NCBI RefSeq assembly: GCF_943372915.1
Contig: NZ_CALSAN010000025.1
Span: forward strand, 1 to 64,000
From: Ferrovibrio terrae_A
Lineage (GTDB): Bacteria > Pseudomonadota > Alphaproteobacteria > Ferrovibrionales > Ferrovibrionaceae
Length of the DNA stretch: 64,000 bases
Direction of reading: 5' to 3'
The translations under genes were made by a program, and so were the position numbers. The number at the start of each line of letters is the position of its first letter. Position 1 is the stretch's first letter. Of the stretch, positions 56,306 to 64,000 are shown piece after piece. Below the pieces are notes generated by a model that saw only the letters and a program-made list of their open reading frames with translations, was not told where the DNA came from and searched no databases.

Positions 56306-57324
56306 ACGCCTCTGCGAACAACGACCCATTGCTCAGCGTCGAGAACCTCAGCGTCAGCCTGGCGTTGCCGCATGGAGCCATGCCGGTGCTGCGTGATCTG
56401 TCCTTTACGGTCAATCGTGGCGAGACGCTGTGCATCGTCGGCGAAAGCGGCTGCGGCAAAAGCATCACCGCTTTGGCCCTGATGCGGCTGCTGCCGCGAC
56501 GCATCGGGCGCATCTCGGCCGGTCGCATCCTGTTCGACGGCACGGATCTCGCCACGCTGAGCGAGACGGAGATGCGGCGCATCCGGGGGAACCGGATGGC
56601 GATGATCTTCCAGGAACCCATGACATCGCTGAACCCGGTGCTCACCATCGGGCGGCAGATTGGCGAGGTGCTGCGCCTGCATCAGGGGCTGACTCGGCAT
56701 GAGGCCGATACCAAGACCCGGCGCCTGCTTGAGCGCGTTCGCATCCCCGATGCCCAGCAGCGCCTGCGGCAGTATCCACACCAGCTGTCTGGCGGCATGC
56801 GCCAACGGGTGATGATCGCGATGGCCCTGGCCTGCAGCCCGCAGCTGCTGATCGCCGACGAGCCGACCACGGCGCTGGACGTGACCATCCAGGCGCAGAT
56901 CCTGGCCCTGCTGGATGAAATCCGCGCCGAAAGCGGCGCAGCGGTCATCATGATCACGCATGACCTGGGCGTGGTGGCCGAAGTGGCCGACCGCGTGGTG
57001 GTGCTTTATGCGGGCCGCAGCGTCGAACAGGCCGCCGTGGGCGACCTGTTTGCCATGCCGCGCCATCCTTATACGCGCGGCTTGATGAACTCGGTGCCGC
57101 ATCTGGCGCTGCATCGCGGTGACCAGCCGCTGGCGCGGTTGCAGGAAATCCAGGGCACCGTGCCGTCGCCCTTCGACATGCCGGCCGGCTGCGCGTTCGC
57201 GCCGCGTTGCAGCCTGGCTGATGAGGGCTGCGTGACCGTGCCGGTTCTGGAAAAGCAGGCGCGGGACCATGCGGTGGCCTGCTGGCATGCGGCCGAGCCC
57301 GCGCGGCTGAAGGCGGACGCATGA
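56302..57324 (+). CDS. ABC transporter ATP-binding protein (DppD-like)
   Basis: This 340-residue ATPase has Walker A GESGCGKSITAL (near 48), Q-loop MIFQEPMTSLNP, signature LSGGMRQRVMIAMA (near 157) and Walker B LLIADEPTTALD (near 177). The C-terminal oligopeptide-transporter extension contains GCAFAPRCSLADEGC, a Cys-rich 4Fe-4S-like loop typical of the family. Its end overlaps the start of the second ATPase gene. Confidence 0.94.
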   Translation: MNASANNDPLLSVENLSVSLALPHGAMPVLRDLSFTVNRGETLCIVGESGCGKSITALALMRLLPRRIGRISAGRILFDGTDLATLSETEMRRIRGNRMAMIFQEPMTSLNPVLTIGRQIGEVLRLHQGLTRHEADTKTRRLLERVRIPDAQQRLRQYPHQLSGGMRQRVMIAMALACSPQLLIADEPTTALDVTIQAQILALLDEIRAESGAAVIMITHDLGVVAEVADRVVVLYAGRSVEQAAVGDLFAMPRHPYTRGLMNSVPHLALHRGDQPLARLQEIQGTVPSPFDMPAGCAFAPRCSLADEGCVTVPVLEKQARDHAVACWHAAEPARLKADA

Positions 57325-58313
57325 TGATGCAGGCTCTGCATACGCCGGCTCTGGAAGTCCGCGACCTTGTCAAGCATTACCCGTTCCGGCGCGGCTGGTT
57401 CGGCCGCAATGGACAGGGGGCTGTGCATGCGGTGGATGGTGTGTCCTTCACCCTGCCGCGCGGTGAAACCCTGGCGCTGGTCGGCGAGAGCGGCTGTGGC
57501 AAATCGACCATTGCCAAGTTGATCCTGCGCCTGATCAAGCCCGACACCGGGTCGGTCCTGCTCGAAGGCACCGACCTTGCCGGCCTTGACGATGATGCCC
57601 TGCGGCTGGCCCGACAGCGCATCCAGATGGTGTTCCAGGATCCGTTTGCTTCACTCAACCCGCGCCTCAGCGCGGCGGCGATTGTCGGCGAGCCGCTGGT
57701 CAATTACGGGATCGGTGATTCGGTTTCTCGTGCCGCCCAGGTGGATGCGCTGTTCGACCGGGTTGGTCTGGCCCGTTATCAGCGCGATCGCTATCCGCAC
57801 CAGTTTTCCGGTGGTCAACGCCAGAGGCTTGGCATTGCACGGGCGCTGGCCCTCAATCCGGCCGTGGTGGTGGCCGACGAGCCGGTCTCAGCCCTCGATG
57901 TCTCGGTCCAGGCCCAGATCCTCAACCTGATGGCCGATCTGCAGCGCGAGCTTGGCCTGTCCTACCTGTTCATCAGCCACGATCTTGGGGTGGTCGAGTA
58001 TATCAGCACCACGGTGGCGGTGATGTATCTCGGCGCCATCGTCGAGGTGGCGCCCCGACAGCGGTTCTTCAGCGCCGCCGCCCACCCCTATGCACGCGCC
58101 CTGCTCGATGCCGTGCCGTCGCCCGATCCGGCGCGACGCCGTCGCCGCAGCTTGCTGCAAGGCGAAGTGCCAAGCGCCAGCGCATTGCCCAGCGGCTGCC
58201 GTTTCCGCACGCGCTGTCCACAGGCTACGGCGCTCTGCGCCGAAGCCGCGCCGGCCCTGCGCCAGATCGCGCCGCAGCACCATGTCGCCTGCCATCACAT
58301 TGAGACTGCGTAA
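57321..58313 (+). CDS. ABC transporter ATP-binding protein (DppF-like)
   Basis: This 330-residue second ATPase has Walker A GESGCGKSTIAKLIL (near 56), signature FSGGQRQRLGIARA (near 162), Walker B VVVADEPVSALD (near 182), the H-loop FISHDLG, and a C-terminal GCRFRTRCPQATALC motif. With the DppD-like subunit it powers the importer. Confidence 0.94.
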   Translation: MMMQALHTPALEVRDLVKHYPFRRGWFGRNGQGAVHAVDGVSFTLPRGETLALVGESGCGKSTIAKLILRLIKPDTGSVLLEGTDLAGLDDDALRLARQRIQMVFQDPFASLNPRLSAAAIVGEPLVNYGIGDSVSRAAQVDALFDRVGLARYQRDRYPHQFSGGQRQRLGIARALALNPAVVVADEPVSALDVSVQAQILNLMADLQRELGLSYLFISHDLGVVEYISTTVAVMYLGAIVEVAPRQRFFSAAAHPYARALLDAVPSPDPARRRRRSLLQGEVPSASALPSGCRFRTRCPQATALCAEAAPALRQIAPQHHVACHHIETA

Positions 58314-58343
58314 CCAATCAACAAATACAAACGGGAGGAAACC

Positions 58344-59921
58344 ATGCGTACAAGAATGACGGTGAAACTGCTGGCGGCTGCTGCCGTCACGACCTTGCTG
58401 CTGCAGACAGGCATTGCTGCAGCCCAGAGCAATGTTCTGAAGGTCCGTCCCTTCGGCGACCTGAAGGGTATCGATCCTGTCACCAACTCGGACTACATGG
58501 CGCGTAATCATGGCTACATGATCTACGACACGCTGTTTGCCATGGACGAGAAGCTCAATATCAAGCCGCAGATGCTGGAGAAATACGAAACCAGCGCGGA
58601 CGGCCTGACCTGGACCTTCGTGTTGCGCGACGGCCTGAAGTTTCATGATGGCCAGGCGGTGACGGCGGCCGATGTGGTCGCTTCGCTGCGGCGCTGGGGC
58701 CAGCGTGATGGCCTCGGCCAGCAGCTGATGGCCAATACTGCCAGTCTGGAAGCAGTGGATGCCAAGACCACCAAGCTGGTGCTGAAGCAGAAATGGGGCC
58801 TGGTGCTGGATGCGCTGGGCAAGCCAAGCTCGGGTGTTCCTTTCATCATGCCCGAGCGCATTGCCAAGGCGCCGGCGACGGAATCGCTGACCGATCCGGT
58901 GGGTTCCGGCCCCTTCATCATGAAGAAAGAGGAGTGGGTACCCGGCTCCAAAGTGGTGTATGTCCGCAATCCGGACTACAAGCCGCGCAGCGATGCGGCA
59001 TCAGGCATGGCCGGCGCCAAGCAGGCAAACTTCGACCGTGTTGAATGGCTCTACATGCCCGATGCGCAGACCGCGCTGAACGCGCTGCAGGCCGGCGAGA
59101 TCGACATCTTCGAGGAAGTGCCGCCGGATATGCTTGGCCTGATCGCCAAGAATCCCCGGGTCAAGGCCGTGCCGCAGGATTCGCTCGGCGTGCAGGTGGT
59201 GTTCCGCATGAACAGCCTGCAGCCGCCGTTCAACAATCCCAAGATCCGCCAGGCGATCCGCTACATGGTCGACCAGAATGTCTTCATGCGGGCCTATGTC
59301 GAAGACCCCAAGCTGTACAAGGACTGCCCATCCTTCTACATGTGCGGTTCGCCGTACTACACCGATGCGGGCTGGGTGAAGCAGGATCTGGCCAAGGCAC
59401 GGCAACTGGTGAAAGAGGCCGGCTATGATGGCGCACCGGTTGTGGTGCTGCATGGCACGGAAGCCGGCATCACCAACACCTTCTCCTCGGTGGCAGAACA
59501 GCTGATGCGCGACATCGGCCTGAAGGTCGAGCCGCAGGCGATGGATTGGGGCACGCTGACGGCGCGGCGTACCAGCAAGAAGGCCATGAATGAAGGCGGC
59601 TGGTCGCTGTTCATCTCGGCGCCGACCGGCGCCGACATGATGGATCCGCTCGGCCATCTCGGCCTGCGCTCCAACTGCGATGCGGCCTGGTTCGGCTGGC
59701 CCTGCGATGACCAGATCGAGAAGCTGCGCAGCGAGTTTGCGCTGACTCCTGATCTGGCCAAGCGTCAGGAGATCGCCAAGGCGCTGCAGCTGCGGGCCGC
59801 GGAAGTGGTGCCCTACGTGCCGCTCGGCCAGCTTTCGCTGGTGCGTGGTGTGTCGGCCAAGCTGAGCGATATTCCGAACGCCGCCATCCCGGTCTACTGG
59901 AATATCAAGAAGGCCAACTGA
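58344..59921 (+). CDS. Family 5 ABC transporter substrate-binding protein
   Basis: This 525-residue periplasmic receptor has a signal peptide (MRTRMTVKLLAAAAVTTLLL, cleaved near AAAQS). The bilobed SBP_bac_5 fold shows YETSADGLTWTFVLRDGLKF (near 74) and DPVGSGPFIMK (near 185). It is the last transporter gene, so the operon order is B-C-D-F-A rather than A-first. The ligand may be a sugar-containing or amide compound, given the LacI regulator, the amidase and the sugar-oxidation genes beside it. Confidence 0.93.
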   Translation: MRTRMTVKLLAAAAVTTLLLQTGIAAAQSNVLKVRPFGDLKGIDPVTNSDYMARNHGYMIYDTLFAMDEKLNIKPQMLEKYETSADGLTWTFVLRDGLKFHDGQAVTAADVVASLRRWGQRDGLGQQLMANTASLEAVDAKTTKLVLKQKWGLVLDALGKPSSGVPFIMPERIAKAPATESLTDPVGSGPFIMKKEEWVPGSKVVYVRNPDYKPRSDAASGMAGAKQANFDRVEWLYMPDAQTALNALQAGEIDIFEEVPPDMLGLIAKNPRVKAVPQDSLGVQVVFRMNSLQPPFNNPKIRQAIRYMVDQNVFMRAYVEDPKLYKDCPSFYMCGSPYYTDAGWVKQDLAKARQLVKEAGYDGAPVVVLHGTEAGITNTFSSVAEQLMRDIGLKVEPQAMDWGTLTARRTSKKAMNEGGWSLFISAPTGADMMDPLGHLGLRSNCDAAWFGWPCDDQIEKLRSEFALTPDLAKRQEIAKALQLRAAEVVPYVPLGQLSLVRGVSAKLSDIPNAAIPVYWNIKKAN

Positions 59922-60000
59922 GCCATGGTATCCCGGGCCGCCGTTTCGGCCCGGGATATCACCTTCTGAATGAAAGCGGCTCAATGAAAGCGAGCTTGTG

Positions 60001-60441
60001 ATGTTGATCGGGATTTCCACCCAGCTGCCGGCTGATCTGCTGCATGGCCTGGCCAGCATGGGGCATGGCGACGATCTGGTGATCGCCGATGCCAATTTCC
60101 CAGCGGCACGGCTGGCGCGCCGCCTGATCCAGACGACGGCGGAAAGCACGACGCGGCTGGCCATGGCGGTGCTGACGCTGCTGCCGCTTGATGAGTTTGT
60201 CCCGGCGCCACTGACCCTGATGCAGGGGGTGCGGGCGCAGGACCGCGATGCCCCGGCATTGACCGACCTGACTGCGGCGCTGGCCTCGTTCGGTAAGGTC
60301 GAGCAGCTTGAACGCGATGCTTTTTATGACCGCGCCGCCAAGGCCTTTGCCATCGTGGTCACAGCCGATGCGCGGCCCTATGCCAATCTCATCCTGCGCA
60401 AGGGCGTGATTGCCGCGGGTTCACCCCACTATGTCGCCTGA
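60001..60441 (+). CDS. fucU: RbsD/FucU-family sugar mutarotase
   Basis: This 146-residue mutarotase speeds anomer exchange of L-fucose or a related sugar. The H-bearing LPADLLHGLASMGHGDDLVI (near 8-27) with the catalytic His, and the C-terminal AFAIVVTADARPYANLILRKG with the Tyr that shapes the FucU pocket, are visible. The start is ATG 60001, preceded directly by GTG in frame. It overlaps the aldo/keto reductase gene by 11 bases. Confidence 0.9.
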   Translation: MLIGISTQLPADLLHGLASMGHGDDLVIADANFPAARLARRLIQTTAESTTRLAMAVLTLLPLDEFVPAPLTLMQGVRAQDRDAPALTDLTAALASFGKVEQLERDAFYDRAAKAFAIVVTADARPYANLILRKGVIAAGSPHYVA

Positions 60442-61471
60442 ACTGCTCACCGCCCGGCCGCGCGCCGCGCGCCGCCGCATCCTCGGCCGCGGTAATCTCA
60501 CGTTGACCGGGCTGGGCCTGGGTGGTGCGCCGCTTGGCAATCTGTATCAAGCCGTGGACGAGACCGATGCCGACGAAGTCGTGGCCACGGCCTGGCAGGG
60601 CGGTATCCGCTATTTCGATACGGCTCCGCTCTACGGCAGCGGCCTGAGCGAGCGACGCATGGGCCGGGCCCTCGTTCGCCGGCCACGGCAGGATTACGTG
60701 CTGTCCAGCAAGGTTGGCTGGTTGATCGAGCCGGATGGCGGGGTGCAGCAGGATGGTCCTTATGTCGGCCTGGATGGCAGCCGGCGCCGCTGCGACTACG
60801 GTTACGATGCGACCCTGCGATCGCTGGAAGCCAGCCTGCAGCGCCTCGGGATGGATAGCATCGACATCGTCTATATCCACGATCTCGATACTGCCTGTCA
60901 TGGCGCGGCGCTGGAGCAGCGCTATGGCGAAGCCATGCGCGGCGCCTACCGGGCGCTGGCGGAATTGCGTGATCAGGGTGTGATTGGCGCCCTCGGCCTT
61001 GGCGTCAACGAATGGCAGGTCTGCGCCCGCGCTCTGGTGGATGCTGATCTCGATGTCTTCCTGCTGGCCGGGCGGTATTCCCTGCTCGACCAGTCAGCGC
61101 TTGCCAGTTTTCTGCCTGCCTGTGTGCGGCGCGGCGTGGGCGTTGTGATCGGCGGCGCCTTCAATTCCGGTATTCTGGCGACCGGCGCAGTGCCCGATGC
61201 GCGCTACGATTACAAGCCGGCGCCAGCGGATATCCTGCAGCGCACGGATCGATTGGCGGCTGTCTGCCGCCGCCATGACGTGCCGCTCGCCGCCGCTGCA
61301 CTGCAGTTTCCGTCCTTCCACCCGGCGGTCGTTTCGGTACTGCCAGGGGCCCGCAAGGTTGCTGAGATGGCAGTCAACATCGATCTCTTCGAACGGCCGG
61401 TCCCATCAGCCCTGTGGAGCGAGCTGAAAGCCGAAGGGCTGCTGCCGCCCGAGGCACCGGTGCCGGCCTGA
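60431..61471 (+). CDS. Aldo/keto reductase (L-fucose / D-threo-aldose dehydrogenase type)
   Basis: This 346-residue NAD(P)-dependent TIM-barrel enzyme shows the catalytic tetrad: D in RYFDTAPLYG with Y of the same block, K in VLSSKVGW, and H in DIVYIHDLD. Family members oxidise L-fucose or L-galactose at C1, giving the lactone. With the mutarotase before and the lactonase after, an oxidative sugar route is indicated. I start at ATG 60431, inside the end of fucU. Confidence 0.9.
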   Translation: MSPELLTARPRAARRRILGRGNLTLTGLGLGGAPLGNLYQAVDETDADEVVATAWQGGIRYFDTAPLYGSGLSERRMGRALVRRPRQDYVLSSKVGWLIEPDGGVQQDGPYVGLDGSRRRCDYGYDATLRSLEASLQRLGMDSIDIVYIHDLDTACHGAALEQRYGEAMRGAYRALAELRDQGVIGALGLGVNEWQVCARALVDADLDVFLLAGRYSLLDQSALASFLPACVRRGVGVVIGGAFNSGILATGAVPDARYDYKPAPADILQRTDRLAAVCRRHDVPLAAAALQFPSFHPAVVSVLPGARKVAEMAVNIDLFERPVPSALWSELKAEGLLPPEAPVPA

Positions 61472-61473
61472 GG

Positions 61474-62322
61474 ATGTCCGTGACGCGCATTGATGCCCAC
61501 CAGCATTACTGGCAGCTCGACCGCAGCGATTATGCCTGGATGCAGCCGCAGCATGCCGCGATCCGGCGCGATTTTCTTCCTGCCGATCTTGCCCCGCTGC
61601 TGGCCGCTGCCGGCGTTCATGGCACGATCCTGGTGCAGGCTGATGCCACGGCGCGCGAAACCGATTTTCTGCTGGAGATTGCCCGCACGACGCCAAGCGT
61701 GCTCGGCGTCGTGGGCTGGGTCGATTTCACGGCGGCCGATGCGGTGGCCGAGGTCGAGCGCCGGGCCGGACAGGCAAAGCTGCGCGGGCTGCGACCGATG
61801 CTGGAATTCATCGACGATCCGGACTGGATCCTGCAGCCGGCTTTCGATCCGGTTTTCAGGGCAATGATTCATTGCGGCTTGAGCTTCGATGCGCTGGTGC
61901 ACCCACCGCATCTGCCGGCACTGGATGTGCTGGCGCGGCGTTACCCCGATCTGCCGATGGTGATCGACCATGGCGCCAAGCCGAAGCTTGCGGCATGGCG
62001 CAACGATGTCTCAGCCTTACGGGCCTGGGAACAGGATATGCGCCGGATGGCACGCCATCCGCAGGTCTGGTGCAAACTGTCCGGGCTGCTCACCGAGGCA
62101 GGCTCGCACTGGCAGGCAGAAGATTTGCTGCCGGCCATGCGCATCCTTCTGGAACTTTTCGGTCCGTCGCGCCTGCTCTGGGGCAGCGACTGGCCGGTGA
62201 TGACGCTCGCGGGTAATTATGACCATTGGCTTGCGCTCAGCGAGCGGGCTCTGGCGGGGCTTGGGGTAGAAGAGAAGGGTCTGGTTTTTGGCCAGAATGC
62301 ACGCGGGTGTTATCGAATCTAG
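61474..62322 (+). CDS. Lactonase-type amidohydrolase (L-fuconolactonase-like)
   Basis: This 282-residue amidohydrolase-superfamily TIM barrel has the N-terminal HxH motif in RIDAHQHYW (H at 8 and 10), a middle VIDHGAKPKL (His ligand near 166), and a C-terminal LLWGSDWPV (Asp ligand near 235). Such enzymes open L-fucono- or L-rhamnono-lactone. It starts two bases after the reductase stop. The expected sugar-acid dehydratase and aldolase are not in this window. Confidence 0.9.
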   Translation: MSVTRIDAHQHYWQLDRSDYAWMQPQHAAIRRDFLPADLAPLLAAAGVHGTILVQADATARETDFLLEIARTTPSVLGVVGWVDFTAADAVAEVERRAGQAKLRGLRPMLEFIDDPDWILQPAFDPVFRAMIHCGLSFDALVHPPHLPALDVLARRYPDLPMVIDHGAKPKLAAWRNDVSALRAWEQDMRRMARHPQVWCKLSGLLTEAGSHWQAEDLLPAMRILLELFGPSRLLWGSDWPVMTLAGNYDHWLALSERALAGLGVEEKGLVFGQNARGCYRI

Positions 62323-62462
62323 GACTGCGCAATTCGAAACCTCATGAATTCCTGCAGTCAATTCTGTCACCCACGCAAAATCTTCTGCACCGTGCGCTAC
62401 TGTCCAAAGGCAGTTTCGCCGACCCGGGTGGCGGTGGCAAGATCCGCCGCGCGCTTCAGTAC

Positions 62463-62753
62463 TCAGTCCCGCTGGTCGATCCGCTTGTGAAAGCGGTGGA
62501 TGTGGATGCTGGTCCAGACCCCGGCTTTGCGGAAAGGATCCGCTGCGTTGAATGCCTCGGCGGCGGCCCGGTCCGCGGCCTCGACCAGGAACAGGCTGCC
62601 GATCATCGTCTCGCCATCATCGGAAACCAGCGGGCCGGAGACGATGCTGCGCACCGGGGCACCGGCCAGATAGGCCTTGTGCGCCTCGTAATGCGCGAGC
62701 CGGCGCGGCAGCGCATCGGCGGCATCGAGGCAGTGAATGATGAAATGCGGCAT
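62463..62753 (-). CDS. YciI-family protein
   Basis: This 96-residue small cytosolic alpha+beta protein has the YciI/DUF-type core: MPHFIIHCLDAADALPRRLA, RPAHY-like LAHYEAHKAYL and GSLFLVEAADRAAAEAFNAADPF. YciI proteins have a His-Asp pair and are found in varied contexts. The gene overlaps the stop of the nitroreductase gene by one base, so the two are co-transcribed. Confidence 0.9.
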   Translation of the reverse strand: MPHFIIHCLDAADALPRRLAHYEAHKAYLAGAPVRSIVSGPLVSDDGETMIGSLFLVEAADRAAAEAFNAADPFRKAGVWTSIHIHRFHKRIDQRD

Positions 62754-63340
62754 TACAGAACCTGGCAGACGCGTTCAAAAGTGTGACGCGGCTGGCGTCC
62801 GAAGAGTTTGGCCGGGTCGCCATAGCCGAGGTTGCACAGGAAATCGGTCTGAAAGCGGCCATCGGGGAAGAATTCGGCATTCACCTTGGCGATGTCGAAT
62901 CCGCTCATCGGTCCGCAATCCAGGCCGAGCGCGCGGGCGGCAATGATCAGATAGGCGCCCTGCAGCGTGGCATTGCGCTGTGCTGTCGCCTGGGCCAGCG
63001 GGGCATTGCCGGCAAAAGTTTCGCGCGCTTCCGGCTTGTGCCAGATCTCGGGCATGTAGTCGTAGAACTGCGTGTCGCGCGCCATGATCGCGGTGACCGG
63101 CGCCGCCAGAGTCTTGTCGAGATTGGCCGGCGACAGTGCCGGCGCCAGGCGTTGCTTGGCCTGCGGGCTGCGCAGGAATACCAGCCGCATCGGCTGGGTG
63201 TTCATCGAGGTCGGGCCCATCTTGGCGATGTCGTAGATCTCGCGCAGCAGATCGTCTGATACCGGCCGGTCGAGCCAGCCATTCTGCGTACGGGCATCGA
63301 GAAACAGCTGGTTCAATGCGTCGGCGGCGATGCGGGGCAT
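62753..63340 (-). CDS. RutE-like malonic semialdehyde reductase / nitroreductase
   Basis: This 195-residue FMN-binding nitroreductase-fold protein has a DARTQNGWLDRPVSDDLLRE start, AKMGPTSMNTQPMRLVF (about 39-55), and LGYGDPAKLFGRQPR near the C-terminus, the RutE pattern. RutE reduces 3-oxopropanoate-type semialdehyde in uracil breakdown; the rest of a rut cluster is not visible, so a general enoate or nitro reductase role remains open. It may be controlled by the adjacent GntR regulator. Confidence 0.88.
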   Translation of the reverse strand: MPRIAADALNQLFLDARTQNGWLDRPVSDDLLREIYDIAKMGPTSMNTQPMRLVFLRSPQAKQRLAPALSPANLDKTLAAPVTAIMARDTQFYDYMPEIWHKPEARETFAGNAPLAQATAQRNATLQGAYLIIAARALGLDCGPMSGFDIAKVNAEFFPDGRFQTDFLCNLGYGDPAKLFGRQPRHTFERVCQVL

Positions 63341-63360
63341 GGCGGGACTTTTCGCTGGCG

Positions 63361-64000
63361 TCAGAGGGCGACGGAGGCGCGCACGATCGTGGCGGTCTTG
63401 CGCAGATGCTGTTCCAGCGCGGCCGCCGCGCGCTCGGTGTCGCGCGCCATGACGGCATCGAAGATGGCCTGGTGCTCGGCCGGCACGTCGCGGGCCTCGG
63501 TCTGCAGCGGCACCGACATGCGGCGGTAGCGCTCGCTCTGCTCATAGAGCATCGCGCGCATGCGCAGCAGCCAGTCATTGCCACAGGCGGTGACCAGCTC
63601 GGCGTGGAAATCGGCATGGGCGCGCGACCACACCTCGCTGAGATGCAGGTCCTTGCCGGCCTCGGTCTGGCTCAGGCGCGACAGGCGATGCCAGGCGGCG
63701 ACCAGCCGGCTTTCCCAGGCCAGGTCGCCACGTTCGATCGAGGCGCGCAGGCACAGCGTTTCGATGGCAATGCGGGCCTCGGTGATGTCGGCCAGTTCCT
63801 TGGGCGAAACCGGGCTGACGGTGTAGCCGCGCTGGGGCTCGGAGACGACCAGCGCCTCCGATTGCAGCATGGAGAGCGCCTCGCGCACTGCGCCGAGGCT
63901 GACATCGAGCTCGCCGGCCAGCGCCGCGATGTTCAGCTTGGTGCCGGGCAGCAGGCGGCAGCTCAGGATATCGGCACGGATCTGCGCATAGGCCCGATGG
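63361..64000 (-). CDS. GntR/FadR-type regulator (FCD domain), cut by the window edge
   Basis: A winged helix-turn-helix runs in from the window edge (AYAQIRADILSCRLLPGTKL, then AALAGELDVSLGAVREALSM). The C-terminal FCD domain contains ADITEARIAIETLCLRASIE, the HADFHAELV metal-ligand block, and HQAIFDAVMARDTERAA. The N-terminal few residues and start codon lie outside. It is oriented toward rutE, 20 bases upstream of it, so local control of that operon is likely. Confidence 0.9.
   Translation of the reverse strand, partial: HRAYAQIRADILSCRLLPGTKLNIAALAGELDVSLGAVREALSMLQSEALVVSEPQRGYTVSPVSPKELADITEARIAIETLCLRASIERGDLAWESRLVAAWHRLSRLSQTEAGKDLHLSEVWSRAHADFHAELVTACGNDWLLRMRAMLYEQSERYRRMSVPLQTEARDVPAEHQAIFDAVMARDTERAAAALEQHLRKTATIVRASVAL

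Overview
The window is a GC-rich alphaproteobacterial chromosome segment. The 16S gene carries the alphaproteobacterial GAAATTCGTAGATAT signature. The gene content also fits: a class II (B12-dependent) ribonucleotide reductase, a DUF4175/TIGR02302 protein, ftsEX, the argH-lptM-lysA order, and a 16S-tRNA-Ile-tRNA-Ala-23S-5S-tRNA-fMet rRNA operon. A Rhodospirillales-type organism (something like Ferrovibrio) is my best guess, but the genus is not established from the sequence.

Region 1 (1-34.2 kb) is mostly core genome. It holds an acyl-CoA ligase and a HAD hydrolase, then an AT-richer orphan membrane protein and the B12-dependent ribonucleotide reductase. A six-gene ftsE-ftsX-HAD-ydcF-plsC-unknown operon follows. 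Next come a DUF3426 zinc-ribbon membrane protein, a CheY-like receiver and a glyoxalase-fold protein, then argH-lptM-lysA-TIGR02302 with a divergent thioredoxin-like lipid/periplasm protein. A FecI-FecR-FecA-type iron uptake locus is followed by etfB-etfA-hbd, asnB, an orphan HTH-like protein with a decamer repeat, clpB, rhodanese-GST, a LysR regulator and an M23 peptidase.

Region 2 (34.2-40.35 kb) is a complete rRNA operon with a strong consensus promoter (TTGACG-17-TATAAA), ending in an rrn terminator and an initiator tRNA gene.

Region 3 (40.3-51.65 kb) is an apparent genomic island in tRNA-fMet. The last 48 bases of the tRNA plus its terminator form an 89-bp block at 40305-40393 that is repeated in direct orientation at 51561-51649. 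A second, internal 20-bp direct repeat lies near each end. Near one end is a frameshifted AlpA/excisionase-like gene, and near the other a possible integrase relic and a truncated LysR gene; no intact integrase is seen. The cargo is metabolic. An AceE/MdeB-type 2-oxoacid dehydrogenase E1 is divergent from an Lrp/AsnC regulator, with twin TTTTGCAAA operators 30 bp apart between them. A six-gene operon then encodes an M24 peptidase-fold hydrolase, a threonine-synthase-like PLP enzyme, a tripartite tricarboxylate transporter (TctC-TctB-TctA) and an IclR regulator, possibly with a small membrane protein. Together these look like an import-and-degradation module for an unidentified amino-acid-like compound, ending in a 2-oxoacid.

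Region 4 (51.7-64 kb) is a catabolic locus. A LacI regulator and an amidase are divergent from a complete Dpp/Opp-type ABC transporter followed by a FucU-type mutarotase, an aldo/keto reductase and a lactonase-type amidohydrolase. This resembles the oxidative (non-phosphorylating) deoxysugar route. Two AAACGTTT-centred operators lie in the divergent promoter region. The window ends with YciI, a RutE-like nitroreductase and a GntR/FCD regulator cut by the window edge.
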